From positions 1 through 54,427 of the forward strand of contig NZ_QPJW01000019.1 in the NCBI RefSeq assembly GCF_003337355.1: a stretch of DNA of 54,427 bases, in the 5' to 3' direction. The notes under the pieces were generated by a model that saw nothing but the letters and a program-made list of their open reading frames with translations, was not told where the DNA came from and ran no database searches. The position numbers were made by a program, and so were the translations under genes. This document shows, piece after piece, positions 25,319-35,476 of the stretch. How positions within the stretch are numbered: the first letter of the stretch is position 1; each line of letters starts with the position of its first letter. The stretch comes from Fontibacillus phaseoli (GTDB taxonomy: Bacteria > Bacillota > Bacilli > Paenibacillales > Paenibacillaceae).

Positions 25319-25774
25319 ATGAATAAAGCGGAAGAAGAATATCCAGTACAAAGCGGTGGAACTTTTACTAAAGGGCTTGTGATCGGGGCTTTGCTCGGAG
25401 CGGCGGCTGCGTTGCTGTACGCACCAAAGCCTGGGCGGGAGCTGCGGAGCGATTTGTCGGATAAACTCAGTGTCGCTACGGACAAGTCTAAAGAAATCGC
25501 ATCGGCGGCTTGCGAAAAAGGATCCGAACTGGCAAAAAACGTAGTATCCAAAACTACGGATTTAGCGAAAAGTGTTAGCAGCAGCGCCGGCAATATCATG
25601 TCCAGCGTCAAAGAGGCTTCCGCCGATGTCTCAGAGGATATCAAAGAAGAAACCCGGGGCATTGCCAAGGAAGCCGGGAAGACTTCCCAGGACATCAAGG
25701 ATGAGGTTAAGAAAACTGCCGATGAAACCAAAAGAGAGTTTGGGTCATCCGCGAATTCTTCTTCTACGCTGTAA
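25319..25774 (+). CDS. ytxH: YtxH-domain general-stress-type protein
   Basis: 151 residues. A single membrane segment (GLVIGALLGAAAALLYAPKPGRELRSDL, about 17-45) is the YtxH signature. The rest is an amphipathic Lys/Ala/Ser/Asp heptad-like repeat as in LEA or apolipoprotein-like stress proteins. B. subtilis ytxH is SigB- and SigH-controlled. A weak SigB-like element, GTTTCA-N14-GTTTAT, lies at 25214-25239. AAAGGAG before ATG. A terminator follows. Confidence 0.85.
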   Translation: MNKAEEEYPVQSGGTFTKGLVIGALLGAAAALLYAPKPGRELRSDLSDKLSVATDKSKEIASAACEKGSELAKNVVSKTTDLAKSVSSSAGNIMSSVKEASADVSEDIKEETRGIAKEAGKTSQDIKDEVKKTADETKREFGSSANSSSTL

Positions 25775-25790
25775 TCGGGGCTGTCCCCTG

Positions 25791-25819
25791 AAAACGCCAG
25801 CTCGGGCAGCTGGCGTTTT
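25791..25819 (+). terminator. Terminator after ytxH
   Basis: Arms AAAACGCCAGCT / AGCTGGCGTTTT with a CGGGC loop, then CTTTTT. It lies only 40 bp before the next gene, so it ends or attenuates transcription from ytxH. Confidence 0.9.
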
Positions 25820-25859
25820 CTTTTTACTCCAACAATCCATAAGAAGGAGGCAGCGAACA

Positions 25860-26180
25860 ATGGCTCGCATCAATCCCTATGACACCAAAGATCATCCCTT
25901 TGAGCTTCGACATGAAGTTAAGCGCCTCAACGGGAGACTGGACAGCATTGCCGACATGCTGGAGAAAGCGGATTTCAAGGATATCCTGGAAAACTATACG
26001 AATCCGAAAAAACGGGTGATGACCAATTTTATGGCCGGTCTGTCCCGTGGTCTCGGGCTAAGCGTCGGCACTTTCGTCATCCTCGGTTTGCTGGGTTGGG
26101 TTCTAAGCTTGTTTGTAGATCTCCCGATGGTAGGCGATTATATAAAGAATCTTCAGGACTACATTAAATCCAAGCCTTGA
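25860..26180 (+). CDS. DUF5665-like membrane protein
   Basis: 106 residues from ATG with AAGGAGG 9 nt upstream; the much longer reading frame upstream overlaps ytxH and is not real. Hydrophilic helical N-terminus (DSIADMLEKADFKDILENYTNPKK), then one or two membrane segments (GLSVGTFVILGLLGWVLSLFVDLPMVGDYI). The layout matches DUF5665. Found with stress genes here; function unknown. Confidence 0.78.
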   Translation: MARINPYDTKDHPFELRHEVKRLNGRLDSIADMLEKADFKDILENYTNPKKRVMTNFMAGLSRGLGLSVGTFVILGLLGWVLSLFVDLPMVGDYIKNLQDYIKSKP

Positions 26181-26222
26181 TGAAACACTATTTTCAATTT
26201 CAGGGTAAAAGGAGTGATTTCC

Positions 26223-26447
26223 GTGGGTTTAAAAAAGGCGGAGCAGCAACAGCAGGAGTACGTTGAGAAGCAGATCCGCGAAGCACAAGAAGGCGAATAC
26301 CCGGAACATAAGGACATTTCTCAAGCGGAAAACGGATCCATGGTCAATGACATGGAAGACTTGAAGCAGCTCGGCGAGGATATGGATGAGATGTCTACGG
26401 GCAGCGAGGACCGCAAGCAAGGGATGGTTTCGGATCCCGAGCAATAG
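26223..26447 (+). CDS. Small acidic, Gln/Glu-rich protein, unknown
   Basis: 74 residues from GTG at 26223 with AAAGGAG 8 nt upstream. The sequence is almost all charged or polar (AEQQQQEYVEKQIREAQEGEYPEH... EDMDEMSTGSEDRK) and is probably disordered. It follows DUF5665 by 42 bp. Composition fits small hydrophilic stress proteins, but the family is not recognised. Confidence 0.62.
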   Translation: MGLKKAEQQQQEYVEKQIREAQEGEYPEHKDISQAENGSMVNDMEDLKQLGEDMDEMSTGSEDRKQGMVSDPEQ

Positions 26448-26487
26448 CTTTGACAAACCGTTCTTGAAATAGAATAAAAGCAAAATC

Positions 26488-26528
26488 AAAAAACCTGAAC
26501 GGCATTCTCCCATGCGCTCAGGTTTTTT
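26488..26528. terminator. Bidirectional terminator between the small acidic gene and corA
   Basis: Hairpin with AAAAAACCTGA / TCAGGTTTTTT arms closing the convergent pair. Confidence 0.85.
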
Positions 26529-26534
26529 GACGAA

Positions 26535-27509
26535 CTATAAATTCGAATCCTCATCTTCTACCTCCAGCAGATCGCCGGTCCACCCTTTGGCCTTGATCCA
26601 GAGATAGAATCCGATCGTAGCGAATAACGTAAGCCCGGAGATCAGCATAAAGCCGAAAAATCCTTCCTTTACCCAGGGCAAAAAGTCGAAGTTCATGCCC
26701 CAGATCGCCCCAATCACCGTGGCAGGGGTGAAAATCGCCGTCATGATCGTTAAGGTTTTCATGATGTCGTTACCGCGGAAAGCGGAGATGGCATCATCGA
26801 TAGAGATCAACGTATCGATCTCTTTTTCATAATGCTTGACGAGCCCGCTCATGCGTTCTGCCCGATACTTAAACCGTTGGAAAGGTACGCTATCGTCCAT
26901 CTGTTCCAGATACGCCTCGCGGGCTGCGGTTTCGAGTTCCAGGAACGGAATGAAGAGATTGGACCAATACAGCAGTTCAAAGCGGGAACTTAGGATTTGG
27001 TCCATGAGATGCTTCCGGTTGCGTTTCTTCATAGTTTCTTCAACCCGCCGCAAATTGCGTTCAAACCGGTCCATGCCGTTATGAAAATAATGAAGGATCG
27101 TCCTGGCAAGCACAAACATGCCATCAACCGGCCGCGGGCAGGCATGCAGCATGGCGGCATGATCTTTTTCCCCCATGACCCGACAGGTGTGAGAATCCAG
27201 ATTGATCGTAATCATAATGTCCTTGCCTACAAGGAAATGCATCAGTACGCAATCCCGGGTTCCATCCTTGATTTCTTCCTCCATCGAATAAAGCAGGGAG
27301 CCGATAATGATCGGCTCCCTGCCGTCCGGAAATCTTACGGACAAATAATTGGACTCTACCGTCGGAAGCATGTCCAGCCACTCCTTGGTAAAGGGATAGT
27401 CATTATATAATTGTCGTACCTCAAGTTCATCCCAGTCGTTTACTTCTAAATTAACCCAGGACCATCCCTGGCCGTTCTCGTCCACCCGAATTTTTCTCAT
27501 GTCGTCCAT
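26535..27509 (-). CDS. CorA-family divalent-cation transporter
   Basis: 324 residues from ATG at 27509 (AAAGGAG 8 nt upstream). Large cytosolic N-terminal domain, long helix region, then two C-terminal membrane segments with the hallmark GMN motif (IWGMNFDFLP, about 276-285). It transports Mg2+ or related ions such as Zn2+/Co2+/Ni2+. Lies 35 bp after sigB in the same direction, so it may be read from the sigB transcript, giving stress-induced ion transport. Confidence 0.87.
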   Translation of the reverse strand: MDDMRKIRVDENGQGWSWVNLEVNDWDELEVRQLYNDYPFTKEWLDMLPTVESNYLSVRFPDGREPIIIGSLLYSMEEEIKDGTRDCVLMHFLVGKDIMITINLDSHTCRVMGEKDHAAMLHACPRPVDGMFVLARTILHYFHNGMDRFERNLRRVEETMKKRNRKHLMDQILSSRFELLYWSNLFIPFLELETAAREAYLEQMDDSVPFQRFKYRAERMSGLVKHYEKEIDTLISIDDAISAFRGNDIMKTLTIMTAIFTPATVIGAIWGMNFDFLPWVKEGFFGFMLISGLTLFATIGFYLWIKAKGWTGDLLEVEDEDSNL

Positions 27510-27544
27510 GGGCCGGGCTCCTTTGTTCATAGCAGAGTATTCTT

Positions 27545-28321
27545 TTAAAATGTTGAATTTGAATTGGACATAATTTGCTTCAGCTTTTCCGTCGCCCTTT
27601 TTTGAATCCGGGAAACGCTCATTTGGGATACGCCCAACTTTTGTGCGATCGCGCGCTGGGATTGTCCCTCCTGAAATGCCAGCAAAAGAACTTGCTGCTC
27701 CTGTTCCTTAAGCTGACTGAGCGCTTGTTGCAAATCCATCCGCTTCTCGACAGTGTCGTAATCATCGGCTTCCGAGCTGATCAGTTCGCCTAATGTCGCA
27801 GCACTTTCTTCCTGCGATAGCGGAGAATCAAGCGAAACGTAATGATAGCATTCCCGACCGGCCAGAACCTCAACCGTTTCCTCCACCGAAAGCTCCAGAA
27901 AGGAGGCAATCTCTTTGACATCCGGCGAACGTTCCAGTTTGACGGTCAGTTCGTCGATCGCCTGCTGAACCAAGGCGCCCTTCTCCTTGATTCTTCTCGG
28001 CACTTGAATATACCAGGACTTGTCCCGCAAAAAATTCTTCATGTGACCGATCATGCTCTTCATCGCATACGGTTCAAAAGGGATGCCCATTTCGATATCA
28101 TATTGCTGCAGCAGACGAATCAACGCCATTTGTCCTACCTGATACAAATCCTCGTACAGGTCGGGACGGTTTCGTGCAATCTTGCCCGCCGCCATTTTTA
28201 CCATCGGTTCATACTTTTTAATCAGGACTGTGGCAATGTCATTGTCCTTGGTTTGCTGGTATTCCCAGATCATGCTGGTGGATTCATTCAAAGACTCGGG
28301 GGGAGTCAATTTATCCGTCAT
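27545..28321 (-). CDS. sigB: General-stress sigma factor SigB
   Basis: 258 residues. Region 2 (YEDLYQVGQMALIRLLQQYDIEMGIPFEPYA), region 3 and region 4 (SQLKEQEQQVLLLAFQEGQSQRAIAQKLGVSQMSVSRIQKRATEKL) are complete; the class is SigB/SigF/SigG. The immediate rsbV-rsbW pair and four-base overlap with rsbW assign SigB rather than SigF, whose partners are spoIIAA/spoIIAB. It is the main output of the surrounding stress island. Confidence 0.88.
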   Translation of the reverse strand: MTDKLTPPESLNESTSMIWEYQQTKDNDIATVLIKKYEPMVKMAAGKIARNRPDLYEDLYQVGQMALIRLLQQYDIEMGIPFEPYAMKSMIGHMKNFLRDKSWYIQVPRRIKEKGALVQQAIDELTVKLERSPDVKEIASFLELSVEETVEVLAGRECYHYVSLDSPLSQEESAATLGELISSEADDYDTVEKRMDLQQALSQLKEQEQQVLLLAFQEGQSQRAIAQKLGVSQMSVSRIQKRATEKLKQIMSNSNSTF

Positions 28322-28767
28322 ACTTTCTCCTCACTCTTCATTAAGCGGCGAGTCATGACCACTTTTGTGCCTTTTCCGGCTTCATTCTCGACGCTGACCT
28401 CATCCATAAGCGCCTGCATGAGATAAAACCCGAGTCCACCAATTTGAACCTCGTTCAAATTTTTATCGTGCAGACCCTGGCGTTCGCCAGCGCCCCACGA
28501 ATCAAAGCTCTCCCCTTCGTCTATGACCGTAATGGACAATGCATCCCCGATGATTTCAAAGGTGACCTCCATCATTCCATCGCTATCCCTGTAAGCATAC
28601 AAGACCGAATTGTTACACGCCTCCGAAATAGCCACCTTCATATCTTCGATCTCTTCATAGGAGAAGCCCATTTTGGAAGCTACACCATACAGATTCAACC
28701 TAACTATATCGACATACTCCGCAGTCGCCGGCAAACTGATTACAACCTTCTGTACTTCGTCTATCAT
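28318..28767 (-). CDS. rsbW: Anti-sigma factor and serine kinase RsbW
   Basis: 149 residues from ATG at 28767. GHKL-type ATPase with N-box MKVAISEACNNSVLYAY, G1 box VIDEGESFD and GGLGFYLMQALMDEV. It binds SigB or RsbV and phosphorylates RsbV. The start follows rsbV by 16 bp, and its stop overlaps the sigB start (ATGA). Confidence 0.9.
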   Translation of the reverse strand: MIDEVQKVVISLPATAEYVDIVRLNLYGVASKMGFSYEEIEDMKVAISEACNNSVLYAYRDSDGMMEVTFEIIGDALSITVIDEGESFDSWGAGERQGLHDKNLNEVQIGGLGFYLMQALMDEVSVENEAGKGTKVVMTRRLMKSEEKV

Positions 28768-28783
28768 GTTACTCTTTCCTTTC

Positions 28784-29122
28784 CTATTGGGAATTCTCCT
28801 GTGCGGCAAAAAATTTCGCGATTCCGGTCATATCGAACAGTTTTTGAATTTGTTCCGGTACTTCCTTCACCAGGAAGCCGGCTTCCATTCCATGTCTTGT
28901 CTTCAGTATGGACAACAGAATACCAATGCCCGTGCTGTCAATATACTTCAAGTCTTTCAGATTGATCACCAGATCCTGTTTCTCATTAAGAGCGAGGGGC
29001 TCCATTACCTGGCGGAAATCAGGAGCGACGGACAAATCCAACTCACCGCGTAAATACACAGTGCATGTACCGTTCTCCACTTGCGACGTAGCGGTAAACT
29101 TCTCATTTTTATTTGTATTCAT
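28784..29122 (-). CDS. rsbV: Anti-anti-sigma factor RsbV (STAS domain)
   Basis: 112 residues from ATG at 29122 (AGGAGA 8 nt upstream); a GTG two codons earlier is possible. STAS fold with the phosphorylation segment LKYIDSTGIGILLS, where the likely acceptor is S63. When dephosphorylated by the PP2C phosphatase it captures RsbW and frees SigB. First gene of the rsbV-rsbW-sigB set; a SigB-type promoter lies directly upstream. Confidence 0.9.
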   Translation of the reverse strand: MNTNKNEKFTATSQVENGTCTVYLRGELDLSVAPDFRQVMEPLALNEKQDLVINLKDLKYIDSTGIGILLSILKTRHGMEAGFLVKEVPEQIQKLFDMTGIAKFFAAQENSQ

Positions 29123-29157
29123 AGACACTCTCTCCTGAAATATGTTTTCTTTATAAA

Positions 29158-29181
29158 TAACCCGTCATGCCGGGGGATGAA

Positions 29182-29183
<2 letters not shown>
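29158..29183 (-). promoter_or_regulatory. Candidate SigB-dependent autoregulatory promoter of rsbVW-sigB
   Basis: Minus-strand GATTCA (29178-29183) and GGGTTA (29158-29163) with a 14-bp spacer, 36 bp before rsbV. It matches the other SigB-like elements found in this window. The -35 overlaps the last codon of the upstream kinase gene. An autoregulatory promoter at this place is the rule in Bacillus. Confidence 0.6.
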
Positions 29184-30831
<1,648 letters not shown>

Positions 30832-30849
30832 GGAATCCTCCCGCATCCT

Positions 30850-31725
30850 TCATTTGATCTTTCGATAAATCTTTTCTACCCGGTCCAAAGGCTCGTAGCA
30901 ATCGGTATAATCCGTAAAATGTATAGACTCCTTCGCCCCCAGCACGAGTACACCGAAATGATTCAGGCTCTCATGGAACAGGGAATGAACCCGGTTCCTC
31001 AGCTTTTCATCAAAGTAAATCATCACATTCCGGCAAAAGATAACATTAAATTCATTAAATGATTGATCGGTTGCCAGATTATGCTCGGCAAAGATCATGT
31101 TTTTGCGTAAAAAAGGCTGGAATATTACGGAATTGTACTTCGCCGTATAGTATTCGGAGAACGATCGCGTTCCACCCGCCTCCAAATAGTTTTTCGTATA
31201 CTGCTTCATTTTTTGAATTCCGAAAATTCCTTCCTTAGCTACTTGAAGCGATCTCCCGTTCATGTCGGTAGCATAAATCCTGGATTTATCGTACAATCCC
31301 TCTTCATGAAGCAGGATGGCCATGGAGTAAACCTCTTCCCCGGTTGAACAACCCGCATGCCAAATGCGGATATACGGGTACGTTCTGAGCAGCGGGACTA
31401 CCTTCTCCCGAAACGCCCGGAATAACGGAGGATCCCGGAACATCTCCGTAACCGGGATGGACAGGCTGTAAACGAAGCGTTCGAAACAGGCGCGGTCATG
31501 CAGCACTTTTTCCTGCAGGCCCGAAATGGTTTCAAGATGCTCCGCGTGTACCTGATGCCATATCCGCCTCCGCAGTGAAGGGAGGGCATAATTCCGGAAA
31601 TCGTATCCGTATAACCGGTGAACTCCTTCAAGAAGCAGTTCGATTTCCAGCAGCTCCCTTTCGCCTTCAAGCGGCTGACTATACGATTCCAAGTCCGGTA
31701 AATCCGGAAAATCACTAGGTGTCAT
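30850..31725 (-). CDS. CheR-type protein methyltransferase (RsbM-like)
   Basis: 291 residues from ATG at 31725 (CGGAG upstream). CheR N-terminal helical domain (LLLEGVHRLYGYDFRNY, RRIWHQ) and the SAM domain with IWHAGCSTGEEVYSMAILL and NVIFCRNVMIYFDE. No chemotaxis genes are nearby; it sits between two stress kinases. In B. cereus the homologous RsbM methylates the RsbK kinase and modulates SigB. The same role is inferred here, with the large kinase as target. A weak SigB-like element, TATTCG-N14-GGGTAA, lies in the 88-bp gap upstream (31797-31822). Confidence 0.88.
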   Translation of the reverse strand: MTPSDFPDLPDLESYSQPLEGERELLEIELLLEGVHRLYGYDFRNYALPSLRRRIWHQVHAEHLETISGLQEKVLHDRACFERFVYSLSIPVTEMFRDPPLFRAFREKVVPLLRTYPYIRIWHAGCSTGEEVYSMAILLHEEGLYDKSRIYATDMNGRSLQVAKEGIFGIQKMKQYTKNYLEAGGTRSFSEYYTAKYNSVIFQPFLRKNMIFAEHNLATDQSFNEFNVIFCRNVMIYFDEKLRNRVHSLFHESLNHFGVLVLGAKESIHFTDYTDCYEPLDRVEKIYRKIK

Positions 31726-31813
31726 AGATTCAACTCCGATTATATTAACTAGGCCATGGAACGACATTTGCGGCAAAAATAAGGATTATTACTTTTTTAC
31801 CCGTTCTGTCAGG

Positions 31814-34800
31814 TTACGAATACAACCATACCCGCATTAATGACAGCAATTGATCGGTCTGAATCGGTTTCTTCACGTAATCGGAAGCTCCCGCCTCAAT
31901 ACATTTTGCCCGGTCATCCTTCATTGCTTTCGCGGTCAGGGCTATAATCGGCAATTTGGCGTACTCCGGCATCTGGCGAATTTGGCGCATGGCCTCATAT
32001 CCGTCCATTTCCGGCATCATCATATCCATCAGAACCATATCAATATCGTCCTGTTCCCTCAGGAATTCGAGCGCTTCCCTGCCGTTTTCCGCATACACCA
32101 CACTCATACGGTAGCCTTCAAGGACGCTGGATAGCGCAAACACATTGCGGACATCATCATCGACAAGCAAAATCTTTTTGCCTTCAAACAGTTCTTCTTT
32201 ATTATGCAGCTTTTGCAAAATCCGTCGCTTGTCCTCCGGCAGGTCGGCTTCGATCCGGTGAAGGAAGAGCGTCGTTTCATCGAGCAAGCGCTCAGGCGAT
32301 TTAACGTCCTTAATGATGATCGACTCCGTATATTTCCGCAGGCGGAGTTCCTCCTGCTTGTCAAGATCCTTGCCCGTATAAATAATGATCGGCAGATCGT
32401 TTAATTCCTCGTCATCCCGAATCTGATCGAGCAGGTCGAAGCCGGTAATATCGCTTAGCATCAGATCCAGCACCATGCAATCGTAGTGTTTCTCCCGCAA
32501 TTCCAGCAACGCCTCTCCGCCGGTGGAAACCGCAGTGATCATGACATCATCATGGCCGATCAGTTCGATGATGGAATTCCGCTGAACATCGTCGTCCTCT
32601 ACGATAAGGAGGTGTTTGAGGCTGTTCTCCGTAAACGATTCTATATGGGAGAAGGCCCGCTCCAAATGTTCCCGGGTTGAAGGCTTGCGGAGATAAGCGA
32701 TAGCCCCCATCATGAGACCCTGCTTCGCATCGTCGACCACCGAAATCACATGTACCGGAATATGCCTTGTTTCGGCACTGCTCTTGAGTTCGTTCAGAAT
32801 CGACCAGCCATCCATCACAGGCAATTGGATATCCAGAATAATCGCATCCGGTATATAATCCCGGGCGAGTTGCAATCCCTTATCGCCTTGAACCGCGATA
32901 AGCGTTTTGAAGCCGTGATTGCGGGACATGTCCAGCAAAATCTTGGCGAATTGAATATCATCCTCAATGATGAGCATAACCTTGTCTCCCGCTTCCAGCA
33001 CTTCCCGGTCGTCTTCGATATGCTCCGTTACGGCAACGGGTTCGTCAACCTGACGGACATAAGAGTTATTGCCGAAGTAAGGGGCGATTACCGTATTCGT
33101 AACCGCCGCTTCCTGATCGGCGATGAATAACCGGGACGGGGTATCCTGCGGCAGATACAATTTAAAGATGCTGCCCGCTCCTTCTTCGGACTGGACGGTA
33201 ATCATCCCGCCAAGCAATCCCGCCAAGCCCTGACTGATCGAAAGGCCTAGTCCGGTACCGCCGTATTTGCGGCTGGTCGTACCGTCGACCTGCTGGAACG
33301 CTTCGAAAATGATGTCCATCTTGTCGGTCGGAATTCCGATTCCCGTGTCCTTGACGACCATCTCCAAATAGTCGCGCGAAGGATCCAGAGCAGGCGGTAA
33401 GGTCTCTGCCATTGCTGTTTTGATGCTCAAAGATATTTCGCCCTGGTTGGTAAACTTGACCGCATTCGAAAGTAAATTGCGCAAAATTTGTTTCACCCGA
33501 TGCCCGTCCGTCTGAATTTCATCCGGTACAGAGCTATCCAGTTCAATGCGCAACGCAAGACCGTTGCTCTGCGCGACAGGGCCAAAGTTTTGCTCCACGA
33601 ACCGTTTCAGTTCTTCGAGTCGAACCGATTCCCGGTTGATTTCCATTTTGCCCGCATCCACCTTGGAAAGATCGAGAATTTCATCGATCATTTTCAGCAG
33701 ATCGGCACCGGACATATGAATGGTATGCGCATATTCGATTTGTTTATCGGTTAAATTGCTCTCTTTATTTTCATACAGCAGTTGCGAAAGAATGAGCAGG
33801 CTGTTAAGCGGCGTCCGCAATTCATGGGACATATTGGCCAAAAACTCCGATTTATATTTGCTGGTTACGGCCAATTGAGCCGCATGACGCTCCAGTTGGA
33901 CCTTGGTCAGTTCGATTTCGTTGCTTTTTTCCTCAACCTCCTGAACCTGCTCTTCCAGGGCCCGCGTCTTGGCAATCAGCTCCGTATTAAAATGTTCCAA
34001 TTCTTCCTGCTGCCGTTGCAGCAGTTCTTCGGAGCGCTTAAGCGCTACCGTCTGTTTCTCCATGCTTTCATTGGACCGCCGCAGTTCTTCCTGCTGGGTC
34101 TGAAGTTCCTCGGATTGGACCTGAAGTTCTTCGGTCAAAGCCTGGGATTCACGCAGTAACTCTTCCACGCGAAGGCGGCGAATAATATTGTTCAAGATAA
34201 TGCCGAGGCTTGAAGCTAAGCCCGACAACAAAGTTTCCTCAAGGGAAGTAAAGGCATCAAATCCCGCAAATTCTACAACGCCCAGAACTTCATCTTCAAA
34301 CACGACCGGGTAAATAAGAATATGGTTCGGCTGTGATTCTCCTGTTGCGGAGCTTATCGAAACATAATCTTGCGGCGCATTCTGGAGGGCTATAGGCTTC
34401 TTATCAAGGGCAGCCTGTCCAACCAGACCTTCCCCGACTCTGAAGGTTGGCGGTGATTTCAGGTCCGAACTGCCCGCATAAGTGCCCGCCAGGTAAAGTT
34501 TGTCCGGACTTTGCTCTTCATCCCGGAGATATATAGCTCCATAATGCGCCCCAAGCAGGGGTGTAAATTCGCTGATAAACATCTGCGAAATTTGCTCCAA
34601 TGAGTTAATACCGTGCAGCAGCTCCGTTATGCGCGCCAGATTGGAGTCGATCCAGGATTGATCCGTCTGCAGTTGCAGAAACTTCTGTTCCGCTTCCTGC
34701 TTTTCCTGCAAGTCCAGCGAAATTTTCTGAAAGACCTGCGCCACTTCTCCGATTTCATCCTGCGTAGAAAGCGGAACTTCCTGAATTACATTTAACTCGT

Positions 34801-35476
34801 TTCTTCCGAAATAGCGCATCATCGTATTGACCGTATTCAGTCCCCTGGATATGCTTGGAAGCACCCATAAGACAATTCCTAAACCAAGCAGCAATCCAAC
34901 CGCCATAATCCAGATGGTCATCTGGATGGAACGTTCATAGGCCTCGTTGGCACTCGCTACGGCCAGTTCAATTTCGGAGTTGTAATAATCCCGCATTTCA
35001 TTCAGGTTATTGAGCAGCGTATCCTGCACATTCTGCCCAATCGATAACCTGTACTCATTGGCTTCCACGTACTCTCCCCGGTTCATTAGTTCGGTGACGT
35101 GGTTTTTATAATCCATAAAATCGGTGATGACATCATCCGTCTTGCTCAAAATAAGTTTTTCCTCAGGGGTAACCGCTTTGGATTTAATCTCGCCGTAATA
35201 TTTTTGGGCCGATTCGTTCAACGTAACGATTTTGGCGGTTTGCGAAGCGGTATAATTATCGTCCTGCCTTTGCAGCATATTTGTCAGGAGCCGCGCTATA
35301 TCGTTATAGTCGCCGCGCATTCCCGTTGCATTCTTTATGATGTAGTATTTGTTTGAGGATATATTATCCAGTTCGCCATTCATATATCTAAGCCGGTCAT
35401 AGCTGGTAAATGTCAATACCAGCAAAATGATTAATAGCGAACTGAAGCCAATCACCAGTTTGTTTCTAATCTTCAT
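31814..35476 (-). CDS. Large membrane hybrid histidine kinase with three receivers (RsbK-like)
   Basis: About 1,220 residues from ATG at 35476 (AAGGAGGAG upstream). Order: membrane segment (about 7-25), extracellular four-helix MCP-type sensor (26-185), second membrane segment (about 186-208), HAMP, GAF (about 290-430), coiled coil rich in Glu/Gln (430-545), HisKA with MSHELRTPLNS, HATPase_c (GIGIPTDKMDIIFEAF, YGGTGLGLSI), and receivers starting near 828, 955 and 1100, all with acceptor aspartates (ILDIQLP, VLDLMLS, LMDMMMP). The start overlaps the stop of the PP2C gene by 4 bp. It fits RsbK, the multisensor kinase that drives the RsbY phosphatase. MCP-like glutamates in the HAMP/coiled-coil part could be CheR targets. 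Confidence 0.87.
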   Translation of the reverse strand: MKIRNKLVIGFSSLLIILLVLTFTSYDRLRYMNGELDNISSNKYYIIKNATGMRGDYNDIARLLTNMLQRQDDNYTASQTAKIVTLNESAQKYYGEIKSKAVTPEEKLILSKTDDVITDFMDYKNHVTELMNRGEYVEANEYRLSIGQNVQDTLLNNLNEMRDYYNSEIELAVASANEAYERSIQMTIWIMAVGLLLGLGIVLWVLPSISRGLNTVNTMMRYFGRNELNVIQEVPLSTQDEIGEVAQVFQKISLDLQEKQEAEQKFLQLQTDQSWIDSNLARITELLHGINSLEQISQMFISEFTPLLGAHYGAIYLRDEEQSPDKLYLAGTYAGSSDLKSPPTFRVGEGLVGQAALDKKPIALQNAPQDYVSISSATGESQPNHILIYPVVFEDEVLGVVEFAGFDAFTSLEETLLSGLASSLGIILNNIIRRLRVEELLRESQALTEELQVQSEELQTQQEELRRSNESMEKQTVALKRSEELLQRQQEELEHFNTELIAKTRALEEQVQEVEEKSNEIELTKVQLERHAAQLAVTSKYKSEFLANMSHELRTPLNSLLILSQLLYENKESNLTDKQIEYAHTIHMSGADLLKMIDEILDLSKVDAGKMEINRESVRLEELKRFVEQNFGPVAQSNGLALRIELDSSVPDEIQTDGHRVKQILRNLLSNAVKFTNQGEISLSIKTAMAETLPPALDPSRDYLEMVVKDTGIGIPTDKMDIIFEAFQQVDGTTSRKYGGTGLGLSISQGLAGLLGGMITVQSEEGAGSIFKLYLPQDTPSRLFIADQEAAVTNTVIAPYFGNNSYVRQVDEPVAVTEHIEDDREVLEAGDKVMLIIEDDIQFAKILLDMSRNHGFKTLIAVQGDKGLQLARDYIPDAIILDIQLPVMDGWSILNELKSSAETRHIPVHVISVVDDAKQGLMMGAIAYLRKPSTREHLERAFSHIESFTENSLKHLLIVEDDDVQRNSIIELIGHDDVMITAVSTGGEALLELREKHYDCMVLDLMLSDITGFDLLDQIRDDEELNDLPIIIYTGKDLDKQEELRLRKYTESIIIKDVKSPERLLDETTLFLHRIEADLPEDKRRILQKLHNKEELFEGKKILLVDDDVRNVFALSSVLEGYRMSVVYAENGREALEFLREQDDIDMVLMDMMMPEMDGYEAMRQIRQMPEYAKLPIIALTAKAMKDDRAKCIEAGASDYVKKPIQTDQLLSLMRVWLYS

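Noticed and set aside
30850..31725. CheR considered as part of a chemotaxis system
   Set aside because: No receptor, CheA, CheW or CheB genes nearby; the neighbours are stress regulators.
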